Both the position numbers and the translations under genes were made by a program. A stretch of 64,000 nt of DNA from an uncultured Bacilli bacterium (GTDB taxonomy: Bacteria; Bacillota_I; Bacilli_A; RFN20; CAG-826), in contig CALVHN010000001.1 of assembly GCA_944327845.1 (NCBI GenBank), positions 73,149 through 137,148 of the forward strand. Direction: 5' to 3'. Below the pieces are notes generated by a model, which was given only the letters and a program-made list of their open reading frames with translations, made no database searches and had not been told where the DNA came from. Positions 9,215-18,355 of this stretch are shown piece by piece (the stretch's first letter is position 1; each line of letters opens with the position of its first letter).

Positions 9215-10756
9215 TTATTTTGCCATTAATGGTGTAGCTAATAAAATAAAGTTAAGTAAGAAAAGTAAAGCACTAATACCAAGAATGATGCTGATATTTA
9301 ATTTTGGTTTAATGATTAAATTTCCATTTTGATCTTGAAGTTCACCTGTTTCTGAAGTAAGAGCATTTTTACTATGAATCTTATAAACAATAAAGTCTTT
9401 AGTATAAAGAGCAATTCTAACAAGACAATAAGTGATAAAGCCCATTGCAATACCATAAGAGATAGAATAGCAGAATGCCATAAATGCAGTTAAGAAGAAT
9501 GCAGGAACTGCTTCTTCAAGTTTAAACCATTCAACATCTTTAAAGTTAGCAAGCATCATACAACCAACAATAACTAAAACTGGAGCAGTAGCAACAGCAG
9601 GAATTGCACTAATTGGACCAGCAAAGAAAATAGCAATAAAGAAACATAAAGCAGTGACACAGCTTGCTAAACCGGTTCTGGCACCAGCTTCAATTCCACT
9701 TGCCGATTCAACAAAAGTAGTAGTATTACTTGTACCTAAAATTGCACCAATTGAAGTAGCGACGCTATCAGCAAATAAAGCACGATCCATTTTAGATTTA
9801 AAACCTTTTGAAGTTTCTAGAGCTGTTAAATCTTCATCAGTGAAGATTCCACTTTTTCTTCCTGTACCAATAAATGTACCTAATGTATCAAAAGTATCAG
9901 TTAAAGAGAAAGAGAAAATTGTGATAATCGCAGTAATTGCTTTCACACCATCATTAAATAATGAACCAAAGCCTTTACCTGTAAAGATTACACCAAATGT
10001 TTGAGGAAGTTGCTTAAATGCATCGATAAAACCATCCATATAACCATATTGAGCACTTCCAATCCCAAGATTACCAATAGTAGTAACAGCTGTTCCTTGT
10101 CCAAAGAAAGGTATTAAACCAATCAATGTTGTTGCGATAATTGAAATAATCATTGCGCCTTTTACTTTTAAAACATTTAAGACAATACAAATGATTAATC
10201 CAATTAAGAAGACGACTAATGTTGGTGAATTCCATAAAGCAGTTCCACTTGCCATTGCAGGAACACCACTTGAGAAATCAATAAAACCAGCATTTAACAA
10301 GCCTAAATAGGCGATGAACAATCCAATACCACCAGAGATTGCTGCTTGTAACGATTTAGGAATAGATTTAATTATCAGTTTCCTAACTTTTGTAATGGTA
10401 ATTATTATGTTGATAAGTCCACATATAAATACCATCGTTAGAGCTTCTTGCCAACTAAAACCTAAAGCACCACAGACTGTAAAGGCAAAGAAGGCATTTA
10501 AGCCCATTCCTGGAGCTTGAGCATATGGAACATCAGCAAATAATCCCATAATTAAAGTTCCAATAATCGACGCAAGAATTGTTGCAATAAATACAGCTCC
10601 CCAAGGTACTCCACTTCCTGAAAGGATGTTAGGATTGGTAATAATGATATAACTCATTGCAAAAAATGTAGTTAATCCACCAACGACTTCCTTTCTAATA
10701 GAGGAGTTAGTTCCTTTAATGTCAAAGAGCTGAAGTTTGCCATCAACCATTTTCAT
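9215..10756 (-). CDS. NCS2/AzgA-type purine (hypoxanthine/guanine) permease
   Basis: About 513 residues with some 12-14 membrane segments. The start KEVVGGLTTFFAMSYIIITN, the motif APGMGLNAFFAF and the later FSLTDTFDTLGTFIGTG and TTFVESASGIEAGARTGLAS segments are diagnostic of the AzgA/PbuG/PbuO branch of NCS2 transporters, which import hypoxanthine, guanine or adenine with protons. The frame opens at 10762, but the GGGG ribosome site sits directly against that ATG; the second ATG, at 10756, is better spaced. A promoter and an upstream inverted repeat lie at 10789-10848. The gene is monocistronic, ending at a strong terminator. Confidence 0.9.
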   Translation of the reverse strand: MKMVDGKLQLFDIKGTNSSIRKEVVGGLTTFFAMSYIIITNPNILSGSGVPWGAVFIATILASIIGTLIMGLFADVPYAQAPGMGLNAFFAFTVCGALGFSWQEALTMVFICGLINIIITITKVRKLIIKSIPKSLQAAISGGIGLFIAYLGLLNAGFIDFSSGVPAMASGTALWNSPTLVVFLIGLIICIVLNVLKVKGAMIISIIATTLIGLIPFFGQGTAVTTIGNLGIGSAQYGYMDGFIDAFKQLPQTFGVIFTGKGFGSLFNDGVKAITAIITIFSFSLTDTFDTLGTFIGTGRKSGIFTDEDLTALETSKGFKSKMDRALFADSVATSIGAILGTSNTTTFVESASGIEAGARTGLASCVTALCFFIAIFFAGPISAIPAVATAPVLVIVGCMMLANFKDVEWFKLEEAVPAFFLTAFMAFCYSISYGIAMGFITYCLVRIALYTKDFIVYKIHSKNALTSETGELQDQNGNLIIKPKLNISIILGISALLFLLNFILLATPLMAK

Positions 10757-10788
10757 AAGCATACCCCTTTCAAAAAAAATACTTTTTT

Positions 10789-10848
10789 ATTGTATGCCTA
10801 TTAAATTATTAAAATCAACAAAAAAGTGCGATTTTATCGAACTTTTTT
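10789..10848 (-). promoter_or_regulatory. promoter and candidate PurR-type operator of the purine permease
   Basis: Read on the minus strand, TTGATT (10818-10813) and TACAAT (10794-10789) are 18 bases apart, a good sigma-A promoter. Just upstream of the -35 box lies a 12-bp inverted repeat (10820-10831 and 10837-10848) with one mismatch and a 5-base loop; its right arm contains ATCGAACTTTTT, close to the CGAAC core of Bacillus PurR boxes. Position upstream of -35 of a purine permease fits PurR control, but the operator assignment is inference. No purine riboswitch is seen. Confidence 0.55.
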
Positions 10849-11039
10849 TTACTATTATGTGTGCTTAATTTTTAAGTATAATTTAAAAAATATTTAATTT
10901 GTATTAAAAGTGATAGAATTGATTTAAATACTAAAAAATTTAATTTTGACTTAATTTTTTAGTTTTACTTTTATTAAATAATTGGTCAAATATTTAAATG
11001 AATAGACTTTTTAATTTCAAAAAATTAAAATAAAAAGTA

Positions 11040-11747
11040 ATGATTAATATTGCAGTAGTTGATGATGAACTTGAAGCTTGTAATACTTTAAAATCAAGTT
11101 TAGATTTATTTAAAAATAAAATTAATGAGGAATTTAATATTGAAATATTTAATGATCCTCAAATTTTTTTAATGCATTTTGATAGTCAATATAATTTAAT
11201 TTTTTTGGATATTGAAATGGATAAGATTAATGGGATTGAATGTGGAAAAGCTATACGAAAAATTGATAAGTCGGTAATTATTATTTTTGTAAGTAATGCT
11301 GCAAAATATGCAATTCAAGGGTATGAGGTTGAAGCTTTAGACTATATTGTTAAACCAATTAATAATGAAGTATTTTTTCTAAAGATGGAAAGAGCATTAA
11401 AAAGAATTGCTAAAAGAAAAGATGCCAATATTGTTATTAAAACAAAAGATGGCGCTCAAAATCTTCAAATATCACATATTAAATATTTAGAAGTAGAGGG
11501 ACATTATTGTATTTATCATACTTATTTTGGAGAATTTAAAATTTATCAAACATTATCTAATGAAATAAAAAAGCTTCCTTCTTCTCAATTTGCTAAATGT
11601 AATCGAAATTGTGTTGTAAATTTAAGATATGTTGAATGTGTTAAGGATGATGCTGTAATAATTGATAAAGAAAAGTTATATATTTCTCGTCCACAAAAGA
11701 AAAAATTTCTTGAATATTTATATAAATATATTGAAGGTAATATTTAG
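11040..11747 (+). CDS. LytTR-family response regulator (AgrA/LytR type)
   Basis: 235 residues: an N-terminal receiver domain (1-120) with the acidic pair D8/D9, phospho-acceptor D57 in FLDIEMD and the conserved Lys of DYIVKPI, followed by a LytTR DNA-binding domain (about 135-230) with ISHIKYLEVEGHYCIYHT and FAKCNRNCVVNLRYV. The family binds pairs of direct repeats about two helical turns apart. The gene is followed after two bases by its histidine kinase. TAAAAT (11026-11031) lies eight bases before the ATG without a Shine-Dalgarno, suggesting a leaderless or nearly leaderless mRNA. A probable target site is in the intergenic region after the kinase gene. Confidence 0.92.
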   Translation: MINIAVVDDELEACNTLKSSLDLFKNKINEEFNIEIFNDPQIFLMHFDSQYNLIFLDIEMDKINGIECGKAIRKIDKSVIIIFVSNAAKYAIQGYEVEALDYIVKPINNEVFFLKMERALKRIAKRKDANIVIKTKDGAQNLQISHIKYLEVEGHYCIYHTYFGEFKIYQTLSNEIKKLPSSQFAKCNRNCVVNLRYVECVKDDAVIIDKEKLYISRPQKKKFLEYLYKYIEGNI

Positions 11748-11749
11748 AT

Positions 11750-13027
11750 ATGGGAATAAGTATATTTATTATTGAATTATTAATTGCTGAACTGATATTT
11801 CTTTATTCTTATCCTAAAAGAAAGTATTATCTTTACCGTATTATTGCTGGTTTTATTATTTTACCTTTACTTGGTTTACTTTTTATTTTTGATGGTCCAC
11901 TTATGGCTCATCAAATTTATCAATTTTTTAAATTCATAATAATTTTTATTATCACTGTTTTATATATGACATTTTGTTTTGATGTTAAATTTATTCCTCT
12001 TTTATCTGCTTGTGTTGCTGGATATACACTTCAGCATTTATCCTATCAAATTACACGAATGATTGCTCTTTCTTCTTGGTTAATTGATTTCGAGTATCGT
12101 GATCAAATATTTGAATTAATTATTTTTCCATTTACTTATTTATTAGCGTTTTTTGCTTTTGGAAGGAATGCTAAAAAATATCAATTTTATCTTAACTATG
12201 ATTTTCGCTTATTTTTAATTTCTATTTTTAGTTTATTTATTTGTTTAGTTATTAATCGATTTACTCGAATTGGTGCAAATTTAGGAAATATCTATGTTGT
12301 AATTGCTAATTCTTTATATTCAATTTCTTGCTGCTTATTATCTTTATTTATTAATTACAATTTACATTTTTTAAACTTAGAAAAAATTAAAAATCAAACT
12401 CTTGAAAGAATTGCTTATGAAGAAAAGAAACAGTTTGAGGTTTCAAAAAAGAATAAAGAACAATTAAATATTAAGTACCATGACTTAAAGCATGTTTTAT
12501 CTTTAATGGATGGTTCAAATAATAATAAAAAAGAAGTAATGGAAGAGATTAAAAAAGCAATCGATGATTACGATTCAGAAATTATTACTGGAAATGAAGA
12601 TTTAGACATTGTTTTAAACGAAAAGCTTGCTAAATGCAAATCAAATTCAATTAATTTTACTTTTTTAGGTGATGGAAGATTATTAAATTTTATTAATTCA
12701 TTTGATATTTATTCCTTATTCGGAAATATATTAGATAATGCAATTGAAGCAAGTTTAAAAATAGAAGATAAATCAAAAAGAGTAATCTCACTTGTTTTAG
12801 AAAAACAGGCAGAATTTATTTCAATAAATTGTTTAAATTATTATAAAGATGAAATAGTTATTGAAAATAATAATATTGTTACTTCTAAAAAAGAAAATAA
12901 AGAACTTCATGGGTATGGTCTTAAATCGATTCAATCAATTTGTAATAAATATAATGGTAATTTAAAAATAGAAGCTAAAAATAATATTTTTGAGTTAAAT
13001 ATTTTACTTTTAAAAGCTAAAAATTAA
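11750..13027 (+). CDS. AgrC-like sensor histidine kinase (GHKL ATPase domain)
   Basis: 425 residues. The first 200 or so form six or seven membrane helices without a periplasmic domain, as in peptide-sensing AgrC/ComD-type kinases. A coiled linker leads to the dimerisation box KYHDLKHVLSL with H244, then the N box NILDNAIEASL and the G box GYGLKSIQSICNKYNG of a GHKL ATPase. It lies two bases behind the response regulator gene and is surely in the same operon. No AgrB-like processing protease or AgrD-like peptide gene is visible near it, so the signal is unknown and might be nutritional rather than quorum-related. The 3' end overlaps a direct repeat likely bound by the partner regulator. Confidence 0.9.
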   Translation: MGISIFIIELLIAELIFLYSYPKRKYYLYRIIAGFIILPLLGLLFIFDGPLMAHQIYQFFKFIIIFIITVLYMTFCFDVKFIPLLSACVAGYTLQHLSYQITRMIALSSWLIDFEYRDQIFELIIFPFTYLLAFFAFGRNAKKYQFYLNYDFRLFLISIFSLFICLVINRFTRIGANLGNIYVVIANSLYSISCCLLSLFINYNLHFLNLEKIKNQTLERIAYEEKKQFEVSKKNKEQLNIKYHDLKHVLSLMDGSNNNKKEVMEEIKKAIDDYDSEIITGNEDLDIVLNEKLAKCKSNSINFTFLGDGRLLNFINSFDIYSLFGNILDNAIEASLKIEDKSKRVISLVLEKQAEFISINCLNYYKDEIVIENNNIVTSKKENKELHGYGLKSIQSICNKYNGNLKIEAKNNIFELNILLLKAKN

Positions 13028-13054
13028 CAATTCAAGATAAAAATTAACAATTCA
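13021..13054 (+). promoter_or_regulatory. candidate LytTR binding site: 14-bp direct repeat with 20-bp period
   Basis: AAATTAACAATTCA occurs at 13021-13034 and again, identically, at 13041-13054. The core ACAATTCA resembles the 9-bp direct repeats bound by LytTR regulators such as ComE and AgrA, which are also spaced two helical turns apart. It lies between the LytTR two-component genes and the first GH3 cassette. Target assignment is inference. Confidence 0.6.
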
Positions 13055-13104
13055 TTCTAAAATTTCCTTTTTAGATTCTTTTTGTAATATCTTTTAATAA
13101 AGTT

Positions 13105-13127
13105 TTGAAAGCGCTTACTTTTATAAT
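13105..13127 (+). promoter_or_regulatory. cre (CcpA) site overlapping the GH3-cassette promoter
   Basis: TTGAAAGCGCTTACTT (13105-13120) is a near-consensus catabolite-responsive element (WTGNAANCGNWNNCW). It sits immediately before a TATAAT -10 box at 13122-13127, thus inside the promoter spacer; the -35 region is weak. Repression by CcpA when preferred sugars are present is expected, with the LytTR direct repeats upstream possibly supplying activation. Confidence 0.75.
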
Positions 13128-13162
13128 TTAGCAATTTTAAAAACTATTTTTAGGAGGGAAGT

Positions 13163-13597
13163 ATGGAATTAGTAAAAAACTATTTCAAAAAGAAGAGTTA
13201 TGGCTTTTATGTTACTCTTGCAGTAATTGTTATGACCATAATTACAATGATAGTTTATTCAAGTTCATATGGATCAATTGATCGATATATGTCTTGGACA
13301 GCTATTTGGTTTATGGCTATTGGATTAATAGTTGGTCTAGCTCTTTCTATCTTAAATTTTGGTGAATGGGGTGCAGCAGTTTTAGGAATTTGCAATTTCA
13401 TCGGATTAATGCAATATATCACTAAAATTTATAATTACGTTGTCGTTGTTTTGGTTGGAATTGATGTTAACACTTTTTCATCTCAATTTATTGGTTGCAC
13501 AGTTTGTTTTGCAATTTTAATTGTTTTAAGTGTAGCAAATATATTCTTTAAACAAGAAAAGAAAGTGGAGGTTCTTACAAATGAAGTTAAAGCGTAG
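13163..13597 (+). CDS. four-helix membrane protein partnered with GH3 enzyme
   Basis: 144 residues with four predicted membrane helices (about 14-36, 45-66, 68-100 and 108-130) and short charged tails. Not a family I recognise. A second protein with the same architecture and the shared segment YNYV.VVV.GID...F lies before the other GH3 gene (minus strand, 24301-23852), so the pair is paralogous and constantly associated with the glycosidase. The ATG follows AGGAGGGAAGT. Its 3' end overlaps the GH3 gene by 17 bases, indicating translational coupling. A role in membrane insertion, anchoring or complex formation of the glycosidase is inference. Confidence 0.8.
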   Translation: MELVKNYFKKKSYGFYVTLAVIVMTIITMIVYSSSYGSIDRYMSWTAIWFMAIGLIVGLALSILNFGEWGAAVLGICNFIGLMQYITKIYNYVVVVLVGIDVNTFSSQFIGCTVCFAILIVLSVANIFFKQEKKVEVLTNEVKA

Positions 13598-16500
13598 TAC
13601 AAGAATTAATCTTCAAAAAACATGTTTAGTTGCTTTTGGTGCTATTTTTGGAGTCATGATGACTGCAACTCCAATATTATGGGATAATGAATCTACAATT
13701 ACTGGAGCTTTAGGACAAACTGATTCTATTATTGAACAAGATAAAGATGTTGAATATAAGGCAGAAGATTTAGAATATTACAAATCTTCATATAAAAATT
13801 TAAAAGAAGTTGTTTATAATGGCTTCCAAATTCAAGAACAAGAACAAGCTGAAGGTACTGTTTTATTAAAAAATGATAATAATGCATTACCACTTGCTAA
13901 AGGAAGTAAAGTTTCAGTTTTTGGTGTAGCTGGAGCTCATCCAATGTATGGTGCATCTGGATCTGGTGGAATTAATACTAAAGATAAAATTGATTGGTAT
14001 GAAGCTTTTGATGGATATAGTTATTCTAATCCTAATACACCTAATACAAAGGTTAAAGGTGATACTTTATTAGAAGTTAACCAAAAACTTGCTGATGATT
14101 ATTTAGTATGGGGTAAACCTGGTCAAAGTTCATGGACAGGAACCACTCCTGGTGGACCTTATTCATCTTCCTCATCAGTTTCTCAAGTTCATATCGGTGA
14201 TGCTCCTTGGGATGTTGTTAAAAAATCCAGTGGTTATAATGATATTGCTCAATATGGTGATGCAGCAATCTATGTTATTTCTAGATCTGGTGGCGAAGGA
14301 TATGATTTACCTGCAACAAGTGGTAGAAATGAACAATATGGTAATCAAAATAATCAATATGTTTCAGAGAATGATGGAACAGATGGAGATTATTTACAAC
14401 TTTCTCCAGTAGAAATTGGTGTTTTAAATGGACTTAAAGAATTAAAAGAACAAGGAACAATTAAGAAAATAGTTTTATTACTTAATATGGCAAGCCCTGT
14501 TCAATTAGATTTTTTAAGCGAGAATGAATTTGATATTGATGCTGCTTTATGGACTGGATCGGTTGGAGAGGTTGGAACTGTAGCTGTTGCTAAACTTTTA
14601 ACGGGAGAATATAACTTCTCAGGTGGAGCTTCTCAAACTTTATGGGCTAATCACTTAATGAATCCAGTAAATAATAATTTTATGGATCAAAATTATTTCT
14701 TTACTTATAAAGATGCATATGATGGAAAGCATTATTACGATCAAGAAAATGTTGCTTTAACTACTCAATATCAGTCTTCATTTACAACTTATACTGTATA
14801 TCAAGAAGGAATGTATTTAGGATATCGATATACTGAAACTAGATATGAAGATTTTGTTACTCAAAGAGAAAATGTTGGAGAATATGACTACTCTAAAGTT
14901 GTTTCTTATCCATTTGGCTTTGGCTTATCATATACTAATTTTGAATTTAGCAATATGAAAGTTACAAAATCTGATGATCATTATAATGTAAGTGTTGATG
15001 TTAAAAATAGTGGATCTGTCGCTGGAAAAACTCCTGTTCAAGTATATTTAGCTAAACCTTATACAAAATATGCACAAGAAAATAATATTCAAGTTCCTTC
15101 TGTTGAATTAGTTGATTTTGGGAAAACTGGAGTAATTGAACCTAATGGAAGTGAAACTGTTACTATCTCAGTAGATGAATCATTATTTGCTTCATATGAT
15201 ACATTTGGAGCTAAAACTTATATTACAATGGATGGAGATTATTCATTAATTGTTGCAAGTGATGCTCATAGTGCAGTTAATAATTTATTAGCTTCAAAAG
15301 GATATACTCCTGCAAATACTAATAATAGAATGGATGATGAGGGAGATTCTAATTTAGTAAAAACATTTGATTATAATTTTAACTCTTCAACATATTCGTT
15401 TACTGATGGTGGTTATCCAATAACTAATAGATTCGGATTTGGTGATATTAATACTTATAGTGGAAAAGGAGAAAATGAAGTAGAGTATTATTCTCGTGAT
15501 AATTGGAATGATATTATACTTCCAGAAAGAAACGAAGCTGGTGTCTTAATTAAACATAATGCTGAATTATCCATGACCAAACAAATGGTTGATGATATGA
15601 AAAATCAAATGGATGCAGGTTATGTAATTAAAGAAGATGATCAACCTTATCCAACATATGGTGCAAAAAATGGATTAAAACTTATTGATATGATGAGAGA
15701 AGATGGAACAATAAGAAATTATAATGATCCACTTTGGGATAAGTTACTTGATCAATTAACTTGGGATGATACTGTTACCTTACTTTCTAATGGAAGACAT
15801 AAAACTGTTGCTATTGAAAGTGTTACTAAACCATCAACTGGTGATGAAAATGGTCCAAATGGTTTTAATCAAACGTATAGAACAAAATCAGAAGGATCTG
15901 CTTATAGTGGACCAACAAATCCTTATGCTGAAAGAGCAGGTGGATTTGATGAAAATGGCAAATATATCCCTGATCCTGATATCGGATCTGGCTTTACTAC
16001 AACAGGTTTTTCATCTAACGGAGTTTTAGCTTCAACTTTCAACAAAGAACTTGCTAAGAAAGTTGGTGAACAAATCGGTGAAGAAGGATTATGGGCAGGA
16101 CAAGCTGGATTGCTTGGAATTGGTTTAAATATTCAAAGAAGTCCATATTCTGGAAGGACAGCTGAATATTATTCTGAATGTGGTACATTATCAGGATTAA
16201 TTGCTTCCCCTGAAATTAGTGGAATCGAATCAAAAGGTGTACATTGTTTTATTAAACATTGTGCTTTAAATGAATGTGAAACAGCTCGTCATGGTGTAAA
16301 TTTATGGGCAACTGAGCAAACATTAAGAGAAATTTACTTTAGACCTTTTGAAATGGGTATTAAAGATGGTGGTTCTTTCTCAGTTATGACATCTTTCTCA
16401 AGAATTGGTACACAAGCTGTTGCAAATTGTGTTGAATTTACTCAATTTTTACGTAATGAATGCGGTTTACAAGGTATTGTTGAAACTGATTGTGCTGGTG

Positions 16501-16904
16501 ATATGACTGATGGATCACACGGAGAAGCATATGTATCTAGAATTGTTAATGTTTATACCGGAGCTACCGATTTAAACGAATATAATTATGGTGATGGTGT
16601 AGCTGATTATACTGGTTCAACATACAATTATGATTATTTTAAACCAGGCAATTCTAATGGTAACTTTGGAAAACTTGGACAAGCAATGAGAGAGGCTTCA
16701 AAAAGAATTCTTTATCATACAGTTACTTCAAATGCTATGAATAGTTATTCTTCAACAACAAATATTATTAGTGTTACTCCTCCTTGGGAAATTGCAGTAA
16801 TTACAATAAATGTAATTAGTGGAATCTTGCTAGCTGCATCAGCAGGTTGGTTTATTACAACAACTGCTTTAGACTTTATAAATAAAAGAAAAGAAGCAAA
16901 GTAA
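13581..16904 (+). CDS. membrane-anchored, domain-permuted GH3 beta-glycosidase
   Basis: 1107 residues. A membrane helix near residues 12-32 is followed by the GH3 C-terminal alpha/beta sandwich domain (EGTVLLKNDNNALPLAKGSK), a fibronectin-III-like domain (about 450-575), then the catalytic barrel (about 710-1050), and finally a C-terminal helix (WEIAVITINVISGILLAASA) with a basic tail. The order is therefore reversed relative to usual GH3 enzymes, as known for some Ruminococcus and Butyrivibrio beta-glucosidases. The catalytic region contains FIKHCALNECETARHG and the predicted nucleophile D970 in GIVETDCAG. The enzyme should be held on the outer face of the membrane by both ends and release sugars from beta-glucosides or xylosides; the substrate is not readable. 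GGAGG precedes the start. Confidence 0.92.
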   Translation: MKLKRSTRINLQKTCLVAFGAIFGVMMTATPILWDNESTITGALGQTDSIIEQDKDVEYKAEDLEYYKSSYKNLKEVVYNGFQIQEQEQAEGTVLLKNDNNALPLAKGSKVSVFGVAGAHPMYGASGSGGINTKDKIDWYEAFDGYSYSNPNTPNTKVKGDTLLEVNQKLADDYLVWGKPGQSSWTGTTPGGPYSSSSSVSQVHIGDAPWDVVKKSSGYNDIAQYGDAAIYVISRSGGEGYDLPATSGRNEQYGNQNNQYVSENDGTDGDYLQLSPVEIGVLNGLKELKEQGTIKKIVLLLNMASPVQLDFLSENEFDIDAALWTGSVGEVGTVAVAKLLTGEYNFSGGASQTLWANHLMNPVNNNFMDQNYFFTYKDAYDGKHYYDQENVALTTQYQSSFTTYTVYQEGMYLGYRYTETRYEDFVTQRENVGEYDYSKVVSYPFGFGLSYTNFEFSNMKVTKSDDHYNVSVDVKNSGSVAGKTPVQVYLAKPYTKYAQENNIQVPSVELVDFGKTGVIEPNGSETVTISVDESLFASYDTFGAKTYITMDGDYSLIVASDAHSAVNNLLASKGYTPANTNNRMDDEGDSNLVKTFDYNFNSSTYSFTDGGYPITNRFGFGDINTYSGKGENEVEYYSRDNWNDIILPERNEAGVLIKHNAELSMTKQMVDDMKNQMDAGYVIKEDDQPYPTYGAKNGLKLIDMMREDGTIRNYNDPLWDKLLDQLTWDDTVTLLSNGRHKTVAIESVTKPSTGDENGPNGFNQTYRTKSEGSAYSGPTNPYAERAGGFDENGKYIPDPDIGSGFTTTGFSSNGVLASTFNKELAKKVGEQIGEEGLWAGQAGLLGIGLNIQRSPYSGRTAEYYSECGTLSGLIASPEISGIESKGVHCFIKHCALNECETARHGVNLWATEQTLREIYFRPFEMGIKDGGSFSVMTSFSRIGTQAVANCVEFTQFLRNECGLQGIVETDCAGDMTDGSHGEAYVSRIVNVYTGATDLNEYNYGDGVADYTGSTYNYDYFKPGNSNGNFGKLGQAMREASKRILYHTVTSNAMNSYSSTTNIISVTPPWEIAVITINVISGILLAASAGWFITTTALDFINKRKEAK

Positions 16905-16923
16905 TAAATAATAAAATGAAAGA

Positions 16924-16953
16924 AAAGCACTTATGAAAAATAAGTGCTTTTTT
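16924..16953. terminator. intrinsic terminator after the first GH3 gene
   Basis: Stem AAAGCACTTA (16924-16933) / TAAGTGCTTT (16941-16950) followed by further Ts. It is placed between convergent genes and has A/T tracts on both sides, so it may serve both. Confidence 0.85.
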
Positions 16954-16981
16954 GTAAAATAATGCAAAATAGAAAGGTTTT

Positions 16982-18145
16982 TTAATTATTTGAGGTATTT
17001 TTCTTAGTTAATCTAAACATGATTTCAATAAAAATTAATAAAAGAATTGCAAAGAAAAGTAAGTAAATTGGCATTATATTAAAACCTATTGAATTACCAA
17101 GATAACCAAATAGTGGAGGCATAAAAGTAGTACCAACATAAGCGCAAGACATTTCTAAACCAATTAATGTTCCAGAATATTCTTTTGGAAAATTTATTGG
17201 AACTAAATGAATTATAGAAGGATAAATTGGTCCACATCCAAAACCAATAATAATAAAAGCAATAATTGAAACAATATTTGAATTTGGTATAAATAAGAGA
17301 ATAATTCCAATAGTTAAAATTGAAATACCTAAAAGAATTAACTTATGATCGCCTAATTTATCAGAAATAAATCCACTTAAAAATCTACTTGCTGTTATTC
17401 CTATATAAAATAAAGATGCAAATTGTGCTGCTCCATCTAAAGATATATTTTTTACTTCAAAAAAGTAAGTGCTTGCCCAACCCATTGTTGTTGCTTCAAG
17501 AGCACAATAAGCAAAAAAAGCTATTAAAACAAAAGGCACACCTTTTAATTTTATAGTTTTAATAATTCCAGTAGAAACAGTTCTTTCTTCAGTTAAAAGT
17601 TTATTTATTTTCCAAACTGGGACAGTAAATAATAAAATTAAAGCAATTGTTATTTGAATAAAACCAACTATTAAATATCCATTATGCCAATTTGAGCTAG
17701 TTAAGGCATAACCCATAATAAACGGACTAATAATCGTACCTACTCCCCAAAAGCAATGTAACCAGCTCATATGTCTAGCTTTATAGTGTAAAGCAACATA
17801 ATTATTTAAGCATGAATCAATTGCTCCTGCTCCTAAACCATAAGGAATAGCTGATAAAATAAGAAAATGAAAGTTACTAGAAAAATAAAAACCAAATAGG
17901 CCAATAACTGTTAAAAAAATACTTACTATTGTTATAGTTTGAGTTGAAAATTTTTTATTTAATTTACTAGAAAATAAACTAGAAATAATAGTGCACCCTG
18001 CTATCGTCATGCTAATAAAACCCATGTATGAAGTTGGAATATTAAAATCTTTTGATATTGCAGGCCATCCTGATCCTAATAAAGAATCAGGCAATCCTAA
18101 GCTAATAAAGGCCAAATAAATTAAAATAAGTAAAATAATTTTCAT
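16982..18145 (-). CDS. MFS transporter
   Basis: 387 residues with 12 predicted membrane helices. The N-terminal segment LAFISLGLPDSLLGSGWPAI and the internal GLGAGAIDSCLNNYVALHY fit the branch of the major facilitator superfamily that includes FucP-like sugar porters and related uncharacterised MFS proteins of Bacillota. It is a single gene between the GH3 cassette and the glycosyltransferase. An attractive but unproven job is uptake of sugar released by the neighbouring GH3 enzymes. TATAAT (18158-18153 on the minus strand) ends seven bases before the ATG and no Shine-Dalgarno is present, suggesting leaderless translation. Confidence 0.85.
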   Translation of the reverse strand: MKIILLILIYLAFISLGLPDSLLGSGWPAISKDFNIPTSYMGFISMTIAGCTIISSLFSSKLNKKFSTQTITIVSIFLTVIGLFGFYFSSNFHFLILSAIPYGLGAGAIDSCLNNYVALHYKARHMSWLHCFWGVGTIISPFIMGYALTSSNWHNGYLIVGFIQITIALILLFTVPVWKINKLLTEERTVSTGIIKTIKLKGVPFVLIAFFAYCALEATTMGWASTYFFEVKNISLDGAAQFASLFYIGITASRFLSGFISDKLGDHKLILLGISILTIGIILLFIPNSNIVSIIAFIIIGFGCGPIYPSIIHLVPINFPKEYSGTLIGLEMSCAYVGTTFMPPLFGYLGNSIGFNIMPIYLLFFAILLLIFIEIMFRLTKKNTSNN

Positions 18146-18152
18146 AAAAAAG

Positions 18153-18158
18153 ATTATA
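18153..18158 (-). promoter_or_regulatory. -10 box of the MFS gene, leaderless spacing
   Basis: A consensus TATAAT on the minus strand ends seven bases before the ATG, placing the expected transcription start at or next to the start codon. Confidence 0.6.
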
Positions 18159-18342
18159 AGATTTATGAATAATAATTTTCAATTTTCAATCAAAAAATTT
18201 AAAAAATCATGAATTTGTAATTAATTAGTTGATTTATTTTTTAAAAATAGTAAACATTTCAGAAAAAATATTAAAAACTATTATATCTAGTTTTTAAAAA
18301 CTTGATAAAATTTTTACTCTTTTTTATAAAATAGATATGAAT

Positions 18343-18348
18343 TATAAT
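18343..18348 (+). promoter_or_regulatory. -10 box of the glycosyltransferase operon, leaderless spacing
   Basis: A consensus TATAAT ends seven bases before the ATG at 18356. No Shine-Dalgarno is present. The -35 region is weak. Confidence 0.6.
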
Positions 18349-18355
18349 ATAAACT

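Noticed and set aside
10763-11039. Purine riboswitch before the permease
   Set aside because: The conserved aptamer core and P1-P3 stems are not seen on the minus strand; only an inverted repeat and a promoter are found.
13028-13162. agrB/agrD-type peptide signal genes accompanying the AgrC-like kinase
   Set aside because: No short ORF with a ribosome site and no AgrB-like membrane protease occur before, between or after the two-component genes.
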